Below, piece by piece: positions 33,869 through 48,800 of a DNA stretch of 64,000 nucleotides (positions are counted from its first letter, which is position 1; each line of letters begins with the position of its first letter). The notes under the pieces are model-generated. The model had not been told where the DNA came from. It made no database searches and saw nothing but the letters and a program-made list of their open reading frames with translations. Origin of the DNA: Sebastes aleutianus (Eukaryota; Chordata; Actinopteri; Perciformes; Sebastidae); NCBI GenBank assembly GCA_916700875.1, contig CAKAKS010000062.1:10585960-10649959 (forward strand). Reading direction: 5' to 3'. Position numbers and translations under genes: made by a program.

Positions 33869-36800
33869 GGACTGCACGCAATGTTTTCTGTAAGTTATTA
33901 ATAATGATTCAAATGTCAACGTTATGAATGAAGCGTCAAGCTATTCAGTAAAGCCTTAAATTATATATGCGTATAGTGCACACACAGGACAGTGGTTATA
34001 AGTGCATGTGAGTGAATATTGGCGTGCAAATGAGTATCTGTGTCCCATTCATTGTCTCAATGCGCTTGTAGGGCCATTATGCAAATGCATCAATTCAGCT
34101 GCCGGAGGAGAGTTGGAGAAGAGGACCAACAACCAACTGGTGCTATTCCTGGCGACTAAAGCGGGCTTTTGTCATAAAAAAACCCCACCAAAAACCCATC
34201 TATTTTGTTTTCTAAATGTTATTCGATCAATATGACAATACAGGCATGTGCAGAATAGGTATTTAGGAAAAGTCAGGGCAGGGCTATCGTACACAATGAC
34301 GGAGTAATTCAAATTTTGGAACCACAACGTTAAATGGCGTGGGCTATGGCGGTCCTAGTATTAAGATATGGGTATCTGTAAGACACATAACTAGATTAAA
34401 CACACTTTGTTTGATTTGTTGCATTTATATGTAAGATATTTATTTGCTTTGGTTGCACTAACCCAGGTACCCCTCATGATCATGAATGTATCCTTCATTT
34501 TATTCTTCTAATCCTTCTGTTTGTCTTTGTGTTTACTCATCTGTCTCCCATCTCTGTCAACCAGTCCCCTTACTGGAGCACCTGTGCTCGGCCATGCTTT
34601 ACCCAGATGAAGCTCTGAAAGCCTCGGCCCTGTATGTGTGGATCAAACTGTTTGGGACAGCCGGGGGCTCGGTAGCTCAGTCCTTGCCCAGCGCCATCAG
34701 GGAGAGAGTGTGTATCCTGTTGCTTCAGACTTTGGCCAATGCCAGCTCCCCCCAACTCATCAATAACTGCGTTGGTGAGAAAAAAACATCTGTCACGTAT
34801 TTAATTATTCAGCTGTCTGGAGCAAAGCCAAGATATATTCTATATTAAAATATTCTTCTTGAACTGAAAGTTTTCATGACTTTTTAGACATACTTTTTTC
34901 AAAATGACTGTGTAAAAGTATACTCGAGAGCATCATTAGCTGCCTGGACGGAAAATGATTGGCCTCATTTAAATTTATTGAGCACTAGATAGAATAAGTG
35001 AGATTGAGTTGCTATCTTCTAAAGGTTTGAAGTTGTTGAGATCAGTACAGCATGCTTAAGCTCAGGCAAGCATGAAAAATACAATAATGGAGCCAAGATA
35101 AGGGGAGGATGTTATTAAAAATGGATGAAAATTTGAGCTGAGCACAAAAGCAACTAGTTTGGTGACAGAATGAGTGGATGGCTATTATGAATTTGTAGTC
35201 ATGTATGAAACATAACCTCACTCCCAGCTGCCTGGCAGAGCATCAGGGCGAGGACTAATAGAGTGTGGACTTAAAAGAGGAGTAAAAGACTTTATAGTGG
35301 CAATTATGTTGTTTTACATCAGTTGAATTTGCCAACTATTGTGTCATCATAAGAGATCTCCACTAGTTGGAAGGGGTTATTAATAATGAAAAAGAGCTGT
35401 TTGTTTGTTTTAGATAAGCTAAAAGGCCATTAAATAACCCGTCCATCATCATCTTTCTCAGTGAAGATCCAGAATCTACTGAAGGGTGAGGCTCGATGGA
35501 GAAAGAGGAGGGATTATACGAAGATGAAAGAGTGTTGCTATCTTGTTGAAATTATGAGTTATAAGGATAATAAGCACATAATAAGCTCGCCAGCGTGTGC
35601 AGCGGGTGATAACCAGTATGGAGTTATTGAAAAGGAAAGTCATTATTATCCTCTAGAAAGTTTAAGTTTTATCACTGTATTAACTTTGGAGAGAGGTGGG
35701 ATGCACTGTGGGTTTGTAATAGAGGTGTGAGGTCAGTTCGCTCCAGCTTTTAGAGTAGCTGCAGTTGAGCTTTTGCTGTCGTTGTTTGTGTAATTTTTAG
35801 TTGATTTAATCTTAATAGGCTTACCCTCACCAGCCCCGGTGAGAGCAGCAACATGGAGGAATTAAACTGGATTATTATTCATTTTCTCCAGCGCTGTATT
35901 ATGTCAAGTTTTCAAGATATTTCCATGAAAAGAAAATATGCTTTTTATAATGTTTAAAAATGATTTCTTGTGTTTTGTTTTATTACTTTGTGTCCAGATG
36001 GCTGGAAAGGAAAACTAAATCCATGCAGCAGGGCAACATTTAATTGCTAATTACATAACTGTTTATTGCATTGTGTGTTTGAGTTCTGATTTGTGTACAG
36101 TATGAATTCAAACAATGTAAAGTGGTTTGTGCACATCCAAATCTGTTGCAGGCAGGTGCTGGACCAATAGAAGACAGCAATGAAAATATAAGTAAAGGTC
36201 CGCACACTGTAGCTCCCTGAAGTGCAATCGTATCTGCTCGAAACATCACCTGTGGAGCTACAGTGTGCGGCCTATATTTATATTTACAGTATGAATTTAT
36301 CCTAATCTTCCTTTTGTGGATCCTTTTTCCAAGATTGATTTTTATCACTGCAAAAGTTGTCTGATCATAGAAATATATAATAGGAGTAGAACAGACATTG
36401 AAGTGTTTTTCCGTGGTCATTTGACTAGTACAAAAGGAAATTGCGATTGTTGTTTGCTGTTATGGTGACAACAGAACACACATCAGTGGGGCTGTAAGGT
36501 GTGGTCGCAGCTCGCCGGGAAGAGAGCGGACAGTGTAGCATGAAAGCATGGTGGAATTAGAAAGCTAGCTAACTAGCTGCTAGTTAGTCATCGGACCTTT
36601 CCATCTCCTCCGTCTTGTTGCCTTGAATGCCTTTGTTGGTTAGATTGGTTGGTTCGATTTAGGCATGGGGAGTGAGATTAGTTAAGTTTAGGGTTAGGAT
36701 ATCAGGGCAAGCAAACCAGAAGCAGGGTCATGTCTTCGTCATGGTGGGGAGAAAAATAAAGAGACTGGGAAGGTCCGATGATATCATTTTGCATAAGTAG

Positions 36801-39800
36801 CCATGTGCTTCTGTTCAGTATAACAGGCTGTCGGAACAATGGCATGGCTGTCCACTAATTAGCTAGCTATCTAGCTAATTCCACCATGCTTTAATGGTGC
36901 ACTGGTTATTGAAAATTAGGCGTAACAAAGTACACTCATTTGGCGACAGCAATGTGCTTTACTACGCTGTGACAAAAGTGTGTGGACGAAGCATTGAATT
37001 GTTAAATTTCACTCATTTACTCTCTCTGGTTCTCTGCTTCGTAATGTTACTGTTCCACTGCGCGTTTCAATCGTTACTGCAAAACATCACGAGTAAATCG
37101 GTTTAGTTTATACGAAAGTTAGCCTGGTACAACGATCGCAATGGCAACGGTACACATAAAAATAGCCGCCGCTCTGACCATCCTGCTACATTGATTTGAA
37201 TGTGAATGTCCGTTCTACCCCTATTCTATTTCTATGTGTCTGACATTCATCATGAATCATCATTAATGTATCTAGCCCCATGTCTTGTCTAAAACCTTGT
37301 TATTAACATCTTAACATTATTATATATGTTCAATTTGCAGAATGCTGAGCTTTGTCATCGGTATCTGTTTTCACATCTTGTCTTTCATCTGCCTAACAGA
37401 TGTCTTTCATGTGTTAGGTCTGCTGTGGCTGCTGGTGCAGCTGGGAGAGGCAGTGTCCGTTCTGATGAACAGCCCCGGCAATCAGATCATGTGCCATGAG
37501 AACCAGGACATCCATACCAACAACGGCCAGAACCAAGAGCAACAGTCCCCTGACCAATGCCCTCTGCCTCTCATACTGAAAAAGGTCTCTGTCCAAACAT
37601 CCTGCTGCCTCCCCCAAGACCCGCATTCTGACACTGACGATAATCATAACAAGAAGTCCTAATCCTGGATTAATGTTCCTTTGAATAGGGGTTCAGCGAG
37701 GGTTTACCCTGGACAAATATTTGTGCTTCATGTCTGGGAAATCAATGTGTAGATTACATCTAGTTAGATTTTCTCCATTATGACTCACATTACAGCACAG
37801 CTCCTGACGTTAGTGGGTTTATTTTGCAGATCACCATTGTGTGATGAATTCTTATGAAATCAAACTCTTAAATAAATAATCACCCAAATCTAAATTATCT
37901 TCAAAAACACAATTATTGTGTTGTTTTTAGGATCCATTTTACCAAATATATTTACTGTTTTTAATCATACACAACTATAAAAACTACAGGGAACTTGGAA
38001 GGCAAAAAGAATAGAAAAAACTCAAGTGTTGTTGCAGTTGCAAAGACAAACAGTAACAGTGCTACACGAAAACTAAACAAGAAAAGAAATCATGCAAACT
38101 CTCCCCGCTGAGTCCCTTGCCAATAAGATAATTTACTTTTCTGAGATTTTCCACATGTTGATTTGTTTTGTAGCTGTTATTGGTACTAAATTATGTCATA
38201 TACAGCACAAGAAGTCTGTCTCAGGTTTAATGGAAAGTCCCTATAAGTAACTAATTCATCTGAGGCGTCACTTTGGCTTCAGTGTACCTTAGTAATTTCT
38301 AATATATAGATCACATTAACCTCACTTATGAAGACAAACCAGTAATTTTATATCATGACTTATAGTTTTAATGTTGATATTTTTGGCTCACCCAATGTTG
38401 GACTGGCATAGGCATAAAAGGACAATAAACCATTTCTTTGTGGCCTAGACGTTTCTTATAGGAGTTGACAGAGGTCAGAAATCCTATAAATCTGACAATG
38501 TATGAAAACAGTTTCATTCTGATAATTTTTCAAAAATAATTTCCAAGCCCCTAATTGTCAGAATCAGAAACACTTTATTGATCCCCAGGGGCGTTACAGT
38601 TGCTCTTATATAAACATAAATTAAGGAGTATGTAACATGTTAATTATGTATGTAATGCTACAATATATAACTCAATATATGTAGAGAAATATAAGTAAAT
38701 AATAAAAATAAGAAATGAGAATATAAGAAATATGTACAAATATGTGCATTAAAAACTCAATATATAACATATGACCACAGTGCAAATAAATAAATACAAA
38801 ATGCTGAGAAGTGGGATCCATTAAGTTTGTTAAATATAAATGCAAGAATAGTATAAATAAGAATATTTCTTGAAATGTACAGTATAAATGCAGTATTTAT
38901 GCCAGGCTACTGCACAGTTGAATAATTGCACAAATAATTGTAGAGTTAAGTCATGTCAGTATTAATAATAATAAATGATGGGGTGTTAGCAGCTGATGGG
39001 TGGAATAAGTCCAGGTCCAGTCTATTTACTCAGAGTGTCTGACACTCAGAGGGAGGAGTTGTCATGCATGTACAAATTGCCATGGATATACTCTACATGC
39101 AGAGTCATGATGTTGATATTTGACTACCTTTGACACATTCATAAAATAGTATAACATTAATCTCTATTAACAGAGTCTGCATTCACATGCAGAATCTAAT
39201 CTGTAGGCAACAGGACATTGTGGTCTCCCTTTGTAGTCCCAGTAGTATTGAACAATCACGTTCAAGCAGGCTTTGTTTGAATGCAGGTAAACAATCCGTG
39301 TGGAGAGCAAAAGAGGCAGAACGCATTGGCCGAAATGCAATCTGGGAACCCATCTGCTATTGTCTGACAGTGGTTTAGCTTTTTATTGGTTGAAAATTAG
39401 CTTGTAAACTGGCTACTTGTGAAACAATCTGGTCGTACACGTCGTCTCTCAGCTCCAACTCCAGTCTTGCATCTCAAGTTGCTAATTGGACTGTAAACAA
39501 TGAACCCCAGAAATATGGTCTCTTGCCCCCAGTGGCATTTTCGTTGTCAGACCGATAGCCGATGGGTTCCGAGATTGACTTAACATAAACTCAGAGCATA
39601 GACAGTGTACTGAAGATGAGAGCAGACAGTTGCTTCATCTCTTTATCATCAGCAGCCTTGCAGAGTTGAAGAAACTATACCTTGTGTCTAGAAACACTGT
39701 GGAAGGTCTGTACACTGTTTGAATGATGTGTGTCTTCAATGATTGGTGGATTCTAAAAAAAAAGCCCCTAAAATGTGTTTTCCAGCTGCTGATGAGTGGT

Positions 39801-42800
39801 GATGAGACGTTGCAGGCGACCAGTGCGAGGTGTATTGCATTCGTCCTGGTTCATTCTCCCAGTCATTACAGTCCTCCCTTCATCAAGGCTGACGTACCTG
39901 GTGAAAAGCACACACAGACACACAGACACAGCGGCTGGGATATGCAAGCTAGCTATACAAGCTGTTGCCCTCTCTCTGATTTGTCTTCTACAAATAATTT
40001 CCTCTTTCTTCCTCTATGTTCCCTTTTGACCTTCCTCTCTTTATCTACGTTTTTGTTATTGCTGTCTCTCTGTGTATCTCGCTTTCTTCTTGTTTGTCTT
40101 TGTTGCTTTCCCCTCTGATTTTATACCTACCTACTATACTCGCGTTGCTCTCTTGCCCCAGAACTCTCTTCAGAATATGATGGGACTTTCAAAAAGAATA
40201 TTACCATCAGTTTTTGTTCATCATAGGCTAAATTTGCATGAAAACATTACACCCTGTTTTGCTGTGATGATGCTATAGAACAGTATTATAGTGTAGCAAC
40301 ATTGTTCCCTGTTCTCTCTTAACTTTATTTCTTTAACCTCTCTACACAATTTCTCTTTTTCTCTCCATCTCTCTTACAGAGTTTCTGTTTGACCGTCTGG
40401 CCAGTAGTACTAGTGAGGTGCTGCTGTGGTCTGCCTACAGCTGTTTGGTGTTACTGACTAACGACCCACTCTTCTTCTCCCAGTGTCACTCTGTCTATGG
40501 TGAGAGAGCGTAGACGGATCAGAAACATCATGTCATCCCTGGTTTGTGTGTATATGTGAGTGTTAGGTCTGTATGTGAGGGTGTCACTGTAGAACTTCTG
40601 TTTTGGGTTTCGTGGTATATAAATTTAGATTAACATCTGAAAGTAATTGCTGATGGATAATTGATGGACAGACAGGTCATGTGACAGCTTATCGGAAAAG
40701 TCTGCACTTATTTTTCTGACAGTGACAGCCTCTGCCTTAGACTTCATTACAGTTTGAGTTTTAGGCATCTGTTCCAGGCCAGGGCATGTGAGCGGAGTGG
40801 AGTGGTGAGAATTTCTGCTCCTCGCTCAAGGAGCCGTTCGTTCCCTCCGCTGAAAGTACTTTATGAACTCCATCGTCAAGCTGATTTTTGACAGATAATA
40901 TTGTGGTGTGCAATACACAGATGCTTTCTGGGTTGCTCTCGGGCATGCTTCGAACTCATGGTGTGAGCGGTAGGTACCAGAGCGTGATGGAGTGGGAGAT
41001 AAGGCAACTTTTTTGAAAAATACGATCTGCGCTCCATTCAAAATCCTCGTGCTCAGATCACATGCTCTGCTCCAAGCACCACAGTTCCGTTAGTGTACAG
41101 GAGAAACTAGCAGAACAGAGGTAGCTACTGTACACTGTGTTATTAATTAGACAGATGCTGCTATTGTAATGTAACATATTCTGTTACATTTACAATGGTA
41201 CTATATATAAATTATATCAGACAGAATATCAGACTAAATGGCCACAGAAGACAGTAGTAATCATTTAATGGCATAGAATATTTTTGCATCCCTAATGAAT
41301 GGTAATGAATATTGTGTGTTTGCATGCCTGTGGCGTTTTCCATTACAGTTTATTACACGGCGTTGTTGAATACTCAATTCTGATTGGTCAATCACGGCGT
41401 TCAACGGTCTATTATTTCTTTATAGCAGACCGTTGCAATGTATAATAGACCGTTGCTATGGGCGCAGTTCTGATGTCGGACTCTGGCGGACCTTTTTTGT
41501 GTCAAATGATTGATTTCTTAAGTACGTAGCTGTGTAATAAGCGGGATAATGTACAGCTAGCAGGTCATTGTTGTGAAAGAAACCCCTTCAGTGCGATGCA
41601 AGTCCACCGACATGCGGTATCACCCCGTTGGGGTTTATTTCACAACAATGACCGGCTTGCTGTACATTATCCCTTACATGTGATGTATTTGAGGTTCCAC
41701 TGTCTGTGCGTTTAATCCTGCAGCACTCCAACACAGAGAACTTGTTTGAAAAAGACTTGCTGTACAAACTTAATTTACCAGTATACAGGATATCTGGTGT
41801 AAGATTCTGTGTAGCAGTAAATTAGAAAGATGTACCACTGCCACTGATTTTGTGTGTTGGTGTGTGATGATGCTCTGTGCACGTGTTACATTTATGAGCA
41901 TATCACCCATTTTAATGCAGGAAGTCGTTGTAGCCTGTAGTGTAGTAGACATCGGTCTGAGCAAGATTAGACACATGTGTCTCTGTCTGCCTGGTCAAAT
42001 GTTGCTTTGTCAAAATGAGTGTGTGTGTGTGTTTGTGTGTTAGGTATTGAGTCCCTAGTGCGCAGTCTGAAGGAGACTCTGCAGCTGACCAACCTGGACG
42101 TGCCGAAACAAGGTCTGCTGCTCCTTACTGAGATACTGGAAAGGTGAGACTGCTCTGTGATGTTTTGGGTTTCTTTTCTCAGTGGCAAAATGATTTCCTC
42201 CACATCCACACTTGCAGCTCCCTTGAAATATTCCTACACTTAGCATCTTTGCTCACCACTAACTAAAGATTATGTCACTACACCTCAGCTTCTCTGCACT
42301 TCCAAAAGTGCACTGTCACATCACGGGAGGGCAGACACAGCTGCAGCAAATAAAAATGATTATGCTTTAATTAAGGCGTCCCAGTTAGCTGCAGCAGTTT
42401 TCCACGCTGACATTTTTGTCTAAAGGTCCCTGTTCGATTACTTGCAAAGGCAAGTATTAAAAGGCAGGGTTGGTAAAGATTTTAGAAACATTTTTTGTTA
42501 TTAGTTGAAATTCTCATTACATTCTGACAGCAATCAATAAATCAAATGCTCTGAAGAAGATACAGAAAGAAATCCAGTATCTGTGGCTGCAGGACTGTAA
42601 TAAACCTGTCCAATCATTTCATTCGGCCCAAATGTAATGATTGGACGGGCTACATGTCTGCCTGCTTGCACTCTGCTCGGTTACCAGAGACTTCCACATG
42701 CTGCTAGCTTGACAGCTGTGAGTACTAACAATAGCCATGTGCACCATTCACGTTTATTATGATATGTTTACGTTCATAATGATAATTTTGGGGGAGTGGC

Positions 42801-45800
42801 TTTGGAGGGAGGCCTGAAGGGGATGGGCTGTCAGTGTTGTTTTCTCAGCAGAAACCATGTCCTGGTTACTCAGGAAGATCCACAGACCTCACAGTAAATA
42901 GCTTACATTGGAAAATATTTTCAACTGAAGAAACAGAAAGATGTGTTCTTTGACATAATTATTATGCAACGAGATGAAGTTTATTGACACAGTGACTTAA
43001 CCATTGCCTGGAATCTATTTCACGTCGCAAAACTTGCCTGTTGATTGTGTTTATTGTGTAATATTATTGCAATATTTACAATATATGACATTCCTCTTCT
43101 TTGTATTTCCATTTTGTGGCATTTCAGAAGTTATTACTTTATAACTGCAGTTCTAATGAAGCTAGTCGCTGTGAAGCTTATGCATGTTAATATCACCAAA
43201 ACAACACACAATTACGCTCATTTTACACCACCGTATGTAAACAAACTCTAGCTACATCGACACAGCAGCGACCTCCTGTAAAATGTGTTAAATATGGTGC
43301 ACCGGGAAGTTTAATTATATTTGAATTAACTGTCTGCCGGCTCGCAGATGAAAATATATCACGAGCCAGTAAAACGCTGTCATATTTCTGCAAGGTTGAC
43401 ATAATTTTAATGGAATGTTCCCCCCGTCACACGGCAATGATACAGGGGATAAGAGATTTCAAATGGCAAGGGAAATTTGTCCTTTACGCTGAGTGGGACA
43501 GTAAAAAAAGTAGCCAGAGCAGAGCTCTTAAAAGCTGAACAAGCTAAAGTGTGTGAGAGCGAGAGAGGACCAGTGTGAATGAGTGCTCTCTTGTTTTTGT
43601 GTGTGTGCATATGCCTGTTTGTGGCTGTTTTTGTGTGTGTTCGTATCAATAGTTAAGCACCAGCGTGTGTGTGTGTATGTGTGTGTTTGCACCTTTATGT
43701 GCACCTTTATGTGCATACATGTGTTATTTGGGATGTTCTATGTGACTGCTGTTGTGGCAACAGGCAGCGAGTTCACAGCTGTTGTGGTGCCGCGTCATAG
43801 ACCAGAGACACACTCTGGTGATCTTTGTAACGCCAATAGGTCAGTGTTTATTATGTGTCCCTGCCCTGAAAGAGAGAAAATACGTGTCTGTGTGTGTACC
43901 TGAGTGAGACCGAGGGAGGGCGAGTTCATTGCGACTCAGCAAACAGTCACTCCTTATATTGGCACAGCGAGCCAAAGAATGACAGATAGATCAGGCAAAA
44001 GAACAGACTGTCAGTTTTTTGTTGGGCCTTTATTGACATCTAAGTCAAAATATCATCATATCAGCAAAAAACCCTGGCAGGGCGCTCCCTTTCTCTGTAC
44101 GTTTAGTTCTCACTGACTCATCTAGGATCTACACAGCATCGTACCATTTTTAACTGTCTTAATATTTGATTGTTTGCTTACAACATCGATTCCAGTTGAA
44201 TTTATCATAGATGCCTGTTTCTCTGCTTCATCCAGGATCGGTTTGTCCAGAGCTGCGAGGCTACAATTTATTAACGGCACTGATTTATCTGTGAATAAAT
44301 GCACTTTCATTTTTTTGGGGTGGTTCTGTATGTGTGTGTGTGTACAGGCAGCCCCCAAGCGAGCGTCTCTTCCCCAGTGGTTCAGGGTTCGTGGCAGTTT
44401 CAGAAGCTGTGTTAGGTGGAGTCTCCTCCTCCTGTCTGCTGGTAGCCACACAGGCCGCCACCGCTGCGTCTGCTTTGTTCAGGTATACACAAACACACAT
44501 AATGTAGCTCTGTAAATGAGTCACATATTGTCAAGAACACTGTCTTGCGATTGACAAAGTTACGATTGTTTATTAAAATCTGTGAAGGCTTGCAAACACG
44601 TACAAGTCAGTCACTCACACAGTCAACCAATGAGCACACACGTATACAGTACACACGTGTATATGCGTACACCTGCACATTTCAAAGGTAAATAGTAAAC
44701 ACACATATATTTATGTAGGTGCTTTTTCAAGGACACATGTTAGCTTTGCCTCTGGCAAACCCATACCATGAGTTCCACTCATTCAGACACACACACACAC
44801 ACACACACACTCAGATATGCACATTATGTACTTCTCTGCTACAGCCTTTATCTTACAGACAATCATACATTGTTGTGTAATTTATAGGGCTGTCAAAGTT
44901 AACGCGATAATAACACGTTAACGCAAATTTGTTTCAGTAAAAATCGCATTATGCGTTAAACGCATTAAGGTAACTTGTGACAGCTGACCAACTTACAGTA
45001 GGTTGTAGCGGGCTTTGTTTTAAAGCTAGAGTGAAGATACTGGCATCATATGAAACTAAACTAACATCATATGAAAACCTAAGGAATCCATTGGTACCAA
45101 CCATGGTGCTAGCTTGTTGTGAAGGAAGTTAAAAAATGCTCCAAACTTACACTAAATTGTGGCGAGGAAAAACTAGCATGGCCATTTTCAGGGGGGTCCC
45201 TTGACCTCTGACCTCAAGATATGTGAATGAAAATGGGTTCTATGGGTACCCACGAGTCTCCCCTTTACAGACATGCCCACTTTATGATAATCACATGCAG
45301 TTTGGGGCAAGTCGTAGTCAAGTCAACACACTGACACACTGACAGCTGTTGTTGCCTGTTGGGCTTCAGTTTGCCATATTATGATTTGAGCATATTTTTT
45401 TATGCTAAATGCAGTACCTGTGAGGGTTTCTGGACAATATTTGTCATTGTTTTGTGTTGTTAATTGATTTCTAATAATAAATATATACATACGTTTGCAT
45501 AAAGCAGCATATTTGTCTACTACCATGTTTATAAGAGTATTAAATACTTGACAAATCTCCCTTTAAGGTGCATTTTGAACAGATAAAAAAATTGCAATTA
45601 ATTTACAATTAATAACAATTAACTATGGACAATCATGGGATTAATCGTGATTAAATATTTTAATCGATTGACAGCCCTTGTGATTTAATGTCAAGTGTTT
45701 CTTCCTTTTGTATATCTGAATTCTCCAGACTGAACCACCAGTCCAGACCAGTCCAGTACGGGAAGATAGAGGGATTGATTGAGGCCATCACTAACAGATT

Positions 45801-48800
45801 CTTCGAGCTGGCCCTTCCCTCTCCTGCTCATCGTCGAAGCTCTGTGAGTTGGTTTTTCTTTATGTTTGATGCACTAAAATAAAAAAAAGATCCACTAATA
45901 TAAAATAAAGAAAAATGAAGAGAACTGTCTGTGCAGTCTGTTTGAGACTACGTCTAGTTGTGATTCTCTAGAGAGTGTTTTTGTGGTTATCAGTGCTGTT
46001 AAAAACGACACTGACATATCTGCCTTTAATGCTATCTAGCAACATGTCACACAGTATCTCTTTTATTGACACATTCGATCAAGTGGAATTTCATTCTTCC
46101 ATGAAGGACTGAATGTCTGTTTCTGTTGTTTTTTTCATAGCTGTCCCTCTTTGCTGCCTTTTATTTCAGACTGGAGCATCACTTTCACTTAAAACACACT
46201 GAGGCACAATACAGATACAAGATTAAGATTGATCTTTATACCAGGTGTCTATTAATCTGACCCTGTCAGACAGTTTGTTACACAGAACCACCTGAGAGGC
46301 CGTCATTGGAAACTGTTTGGAAAAGTGCAGACAGTTTCAAAAAAGACTTGGCAGGTGATTGGATGAACCATCTGTCAATCAAACGAAAGCGAAACACGCC
46401 TTCAGTGCCGTTCTTTGCTCTTCTTTCAATGAAGAAATACTCTCCAGCTCTAATATAGTAGCTTCTACGCTACCCTCCTCAGGAGCCGCCATTGTTGTTT
46501 AGAACCAACAGTCACTTCTCTGTGTTGTCTCATTCTGTAATCTCGGGTCTCACCGTCTCACACACCTAAACCACGCCCATGGCTGCAATAGCTCCTCACA
46601 GGACGCTGATTGGTCCGTTGTCTGGCGAGCCAGACACAAACGCATTACTTGAAGATTCACAGGGTGGATTTTCGTATAACGTTAGATCCCACGATTCTCG
46701 CGTGATCTCGTGAGATTGCGATAATCCAGCTGCCGCTCAAGGTTAGGTGTCAATGGGACCTATAAACTTTTACTGAACAAACACAGAAGTAGGGATGCCG
46801 ATAAAGGCATTTTTTAATGATTGGTATCGGCTATATTGAGCTTGAATGCCGGATTTTCTGTTTTACGTCAGTTGTCACATAAAGGTATCCTAAACAGAGA
46901 GCTCAATTTGTGGCAGGACGTGGCTAAAATCATGGACTGTTCAGAGCATCTTTGCTAAAATGTCTGCAGTGTGGCAATATTTTAAAACGGAAAATGAAAC
47001 CTGTCCAACAGCCATTTGCAATGTCTGCGATGTGAGCATTTCGGGAGGTGGTAGTAACAGAGCTGCGTTAATTACTACCAATTTAATACAGCACCTAAAA
47101 AATACTCCCACTCAACGGAATGCAGTGAGTTCACTCAGGTAACTCAGGCAAAGGATGCACCAAAGCAACACACACTGGAGGATACTTTTAAAAGGAGAGA
47201 GAAATTACCTTGAGACAGCGACAAGGCCAAAAAGATTACAGGGAGGATAATGGAATTCATCGATTTGGACGACCAGCCCATCGCTGTGGTAGAGAATACA
47301 GGTTTTCGCTGTATTTTGGAGCCATGGTACACCCTTTCAGACACTATTGGCGGTTGTGAAAGACATTTGGAGTTCTGATTTTTGCCCGATGTCATTGCTT
47401 AGCCTCACTGCACACTGGATTGACTCCACCTTTGATTTAAAGCATGCAGGTATTGCATACTCATCAGTTTCACAGGTCTGATACAGCAGAGCTGTAAAAA
47501 CAGAAAATCAAGGAGATAGTGAACAATTGGGAAATAGACAAGCAATAGGTCCATGTCATTTTGAGGGGCAATGCAAGAAATATGAAAAAAGCAATGGATG
47601 ATATGGGGTTACCAAGTGAGGGCTGCATCCCACACAAGCTTCAGCTCGTCTACAAGGGTCTGCTTTCTTCAGACACAACGGCTAATGCAAGGAAGATTGT
47701 CGGGCATTTTAAGCATTCACCACAGGCCTATGCACATCTAAGAAATTCAGATTGATATGAAAATGCCAGCCAAGCGCCTACAGCAAGATGTGCAAGTTAG
47801 ATGGAACAACACTCATTGCATGAAGCAGAGCCTTCTGAAGCAGAAGCAGCCTCAGTGTCGATGCAGCTGACCACAACCTTCCAGCTACACTGACGGCGAA
47901 GCAGTGGACACTAATGGAGAAGACAGTCAAGGTTTTTAGCTCCCTTTGAAGAGCTGACAGGGGCAGTGACTGCAACTGCAGCTGATGTGATCTCTGCCAA
48001 AACGGTCCTTAAACATGTTCTTTCTGGAGAGCACAGCACTTGATTTTGAAGTGACAGTAAGAGTGTAACTGAATGAGAAAGAGGAGAAACTCCTGTTGCA
48101 GCTCCAATGACAGCACTAAAAGAACCGTCATTCTTTGATAAAAAAAAAAAGAGTGCCTTGCAATTTTGTTATTTTGATATTCAGATTTTATTGCTGCCTC
48201 TCCAATAAGTAGAAACTGTGTTTTTCCATGTTCATGTTAAGCTGCTACACCACCTTTAAGTGGAATTGAGATTTCTGTTGTTCATTTTTAGTATAGTAGC
48301 TTTACTATAATGCTGCATTATGATTTTTATTTGTTGTGACTGTGAATGTTTGAGCTATTACACCACGTAAAGTGGAATTGTGATTAAATTACTCATTTTG
48401 AGTGCTCTAGTTTGCTGCACTAAGTGGAATTGATAAGAGCTATTTATAGAGACATCTTTTAGTTTGTTTACTTGGTTATTCAGTTGAAAAAAACAAATGA
48501 AAACCAATGTTGCACTAAGTGGAATTGTCAAGAGCCGTATACATTGTTGTTTTAGTATGTTAACTTTGTTATCTTATAAAAATATAAAGTAACAGCTTGG
48601 GTGCCTGCTTTTCTTTCTTAATGCATTGCAGAGCTGTTTTTTTATTGGATTCATTTTAATAACTTTAATGTACTTGAAGTGGGCACTGTGCAGACGTATT
48701 AACTAGGAAAATACAAGTATCGGATTGGGACTCGACATCGAATTGGGGGCAAAAAATCTTGATCAAGACATCCCTACACAGAAGGATTGTCTGTGTTTGT

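Larger units (their letters stand above)
27635..34564 (+). other. MEI1 intron 5, remaining sequence
   Basis: The longest intron (7.5 kb). Besides the repeats listed, it has a long pyrimidine-rich zone at about 30900-32300 and a polar frame at 27469-27927 that overlaps the MITE border and has no recognisable domain. No exon is needed: exons 5 and 6 join in phase 1. Confidence 0.5.
46790..48776 (+). mobile_element. Decayed autonomous hAT transposon (ZBED type)
   Basis: A 1987-bp element with ends TAGGGATG and CATCCCTA and a perfect 8-bp target duplication, CACAGAAG, at 46782-46789 and 48777-48784. It lies in MEI1 intron 12, in the same direction as the gene. Reading frames inside match hAT transposase pieces, but stops and frameshifts separate them and the C-terminal part is not recognisable, so it is not active by itself. 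Confidence 0.85.
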
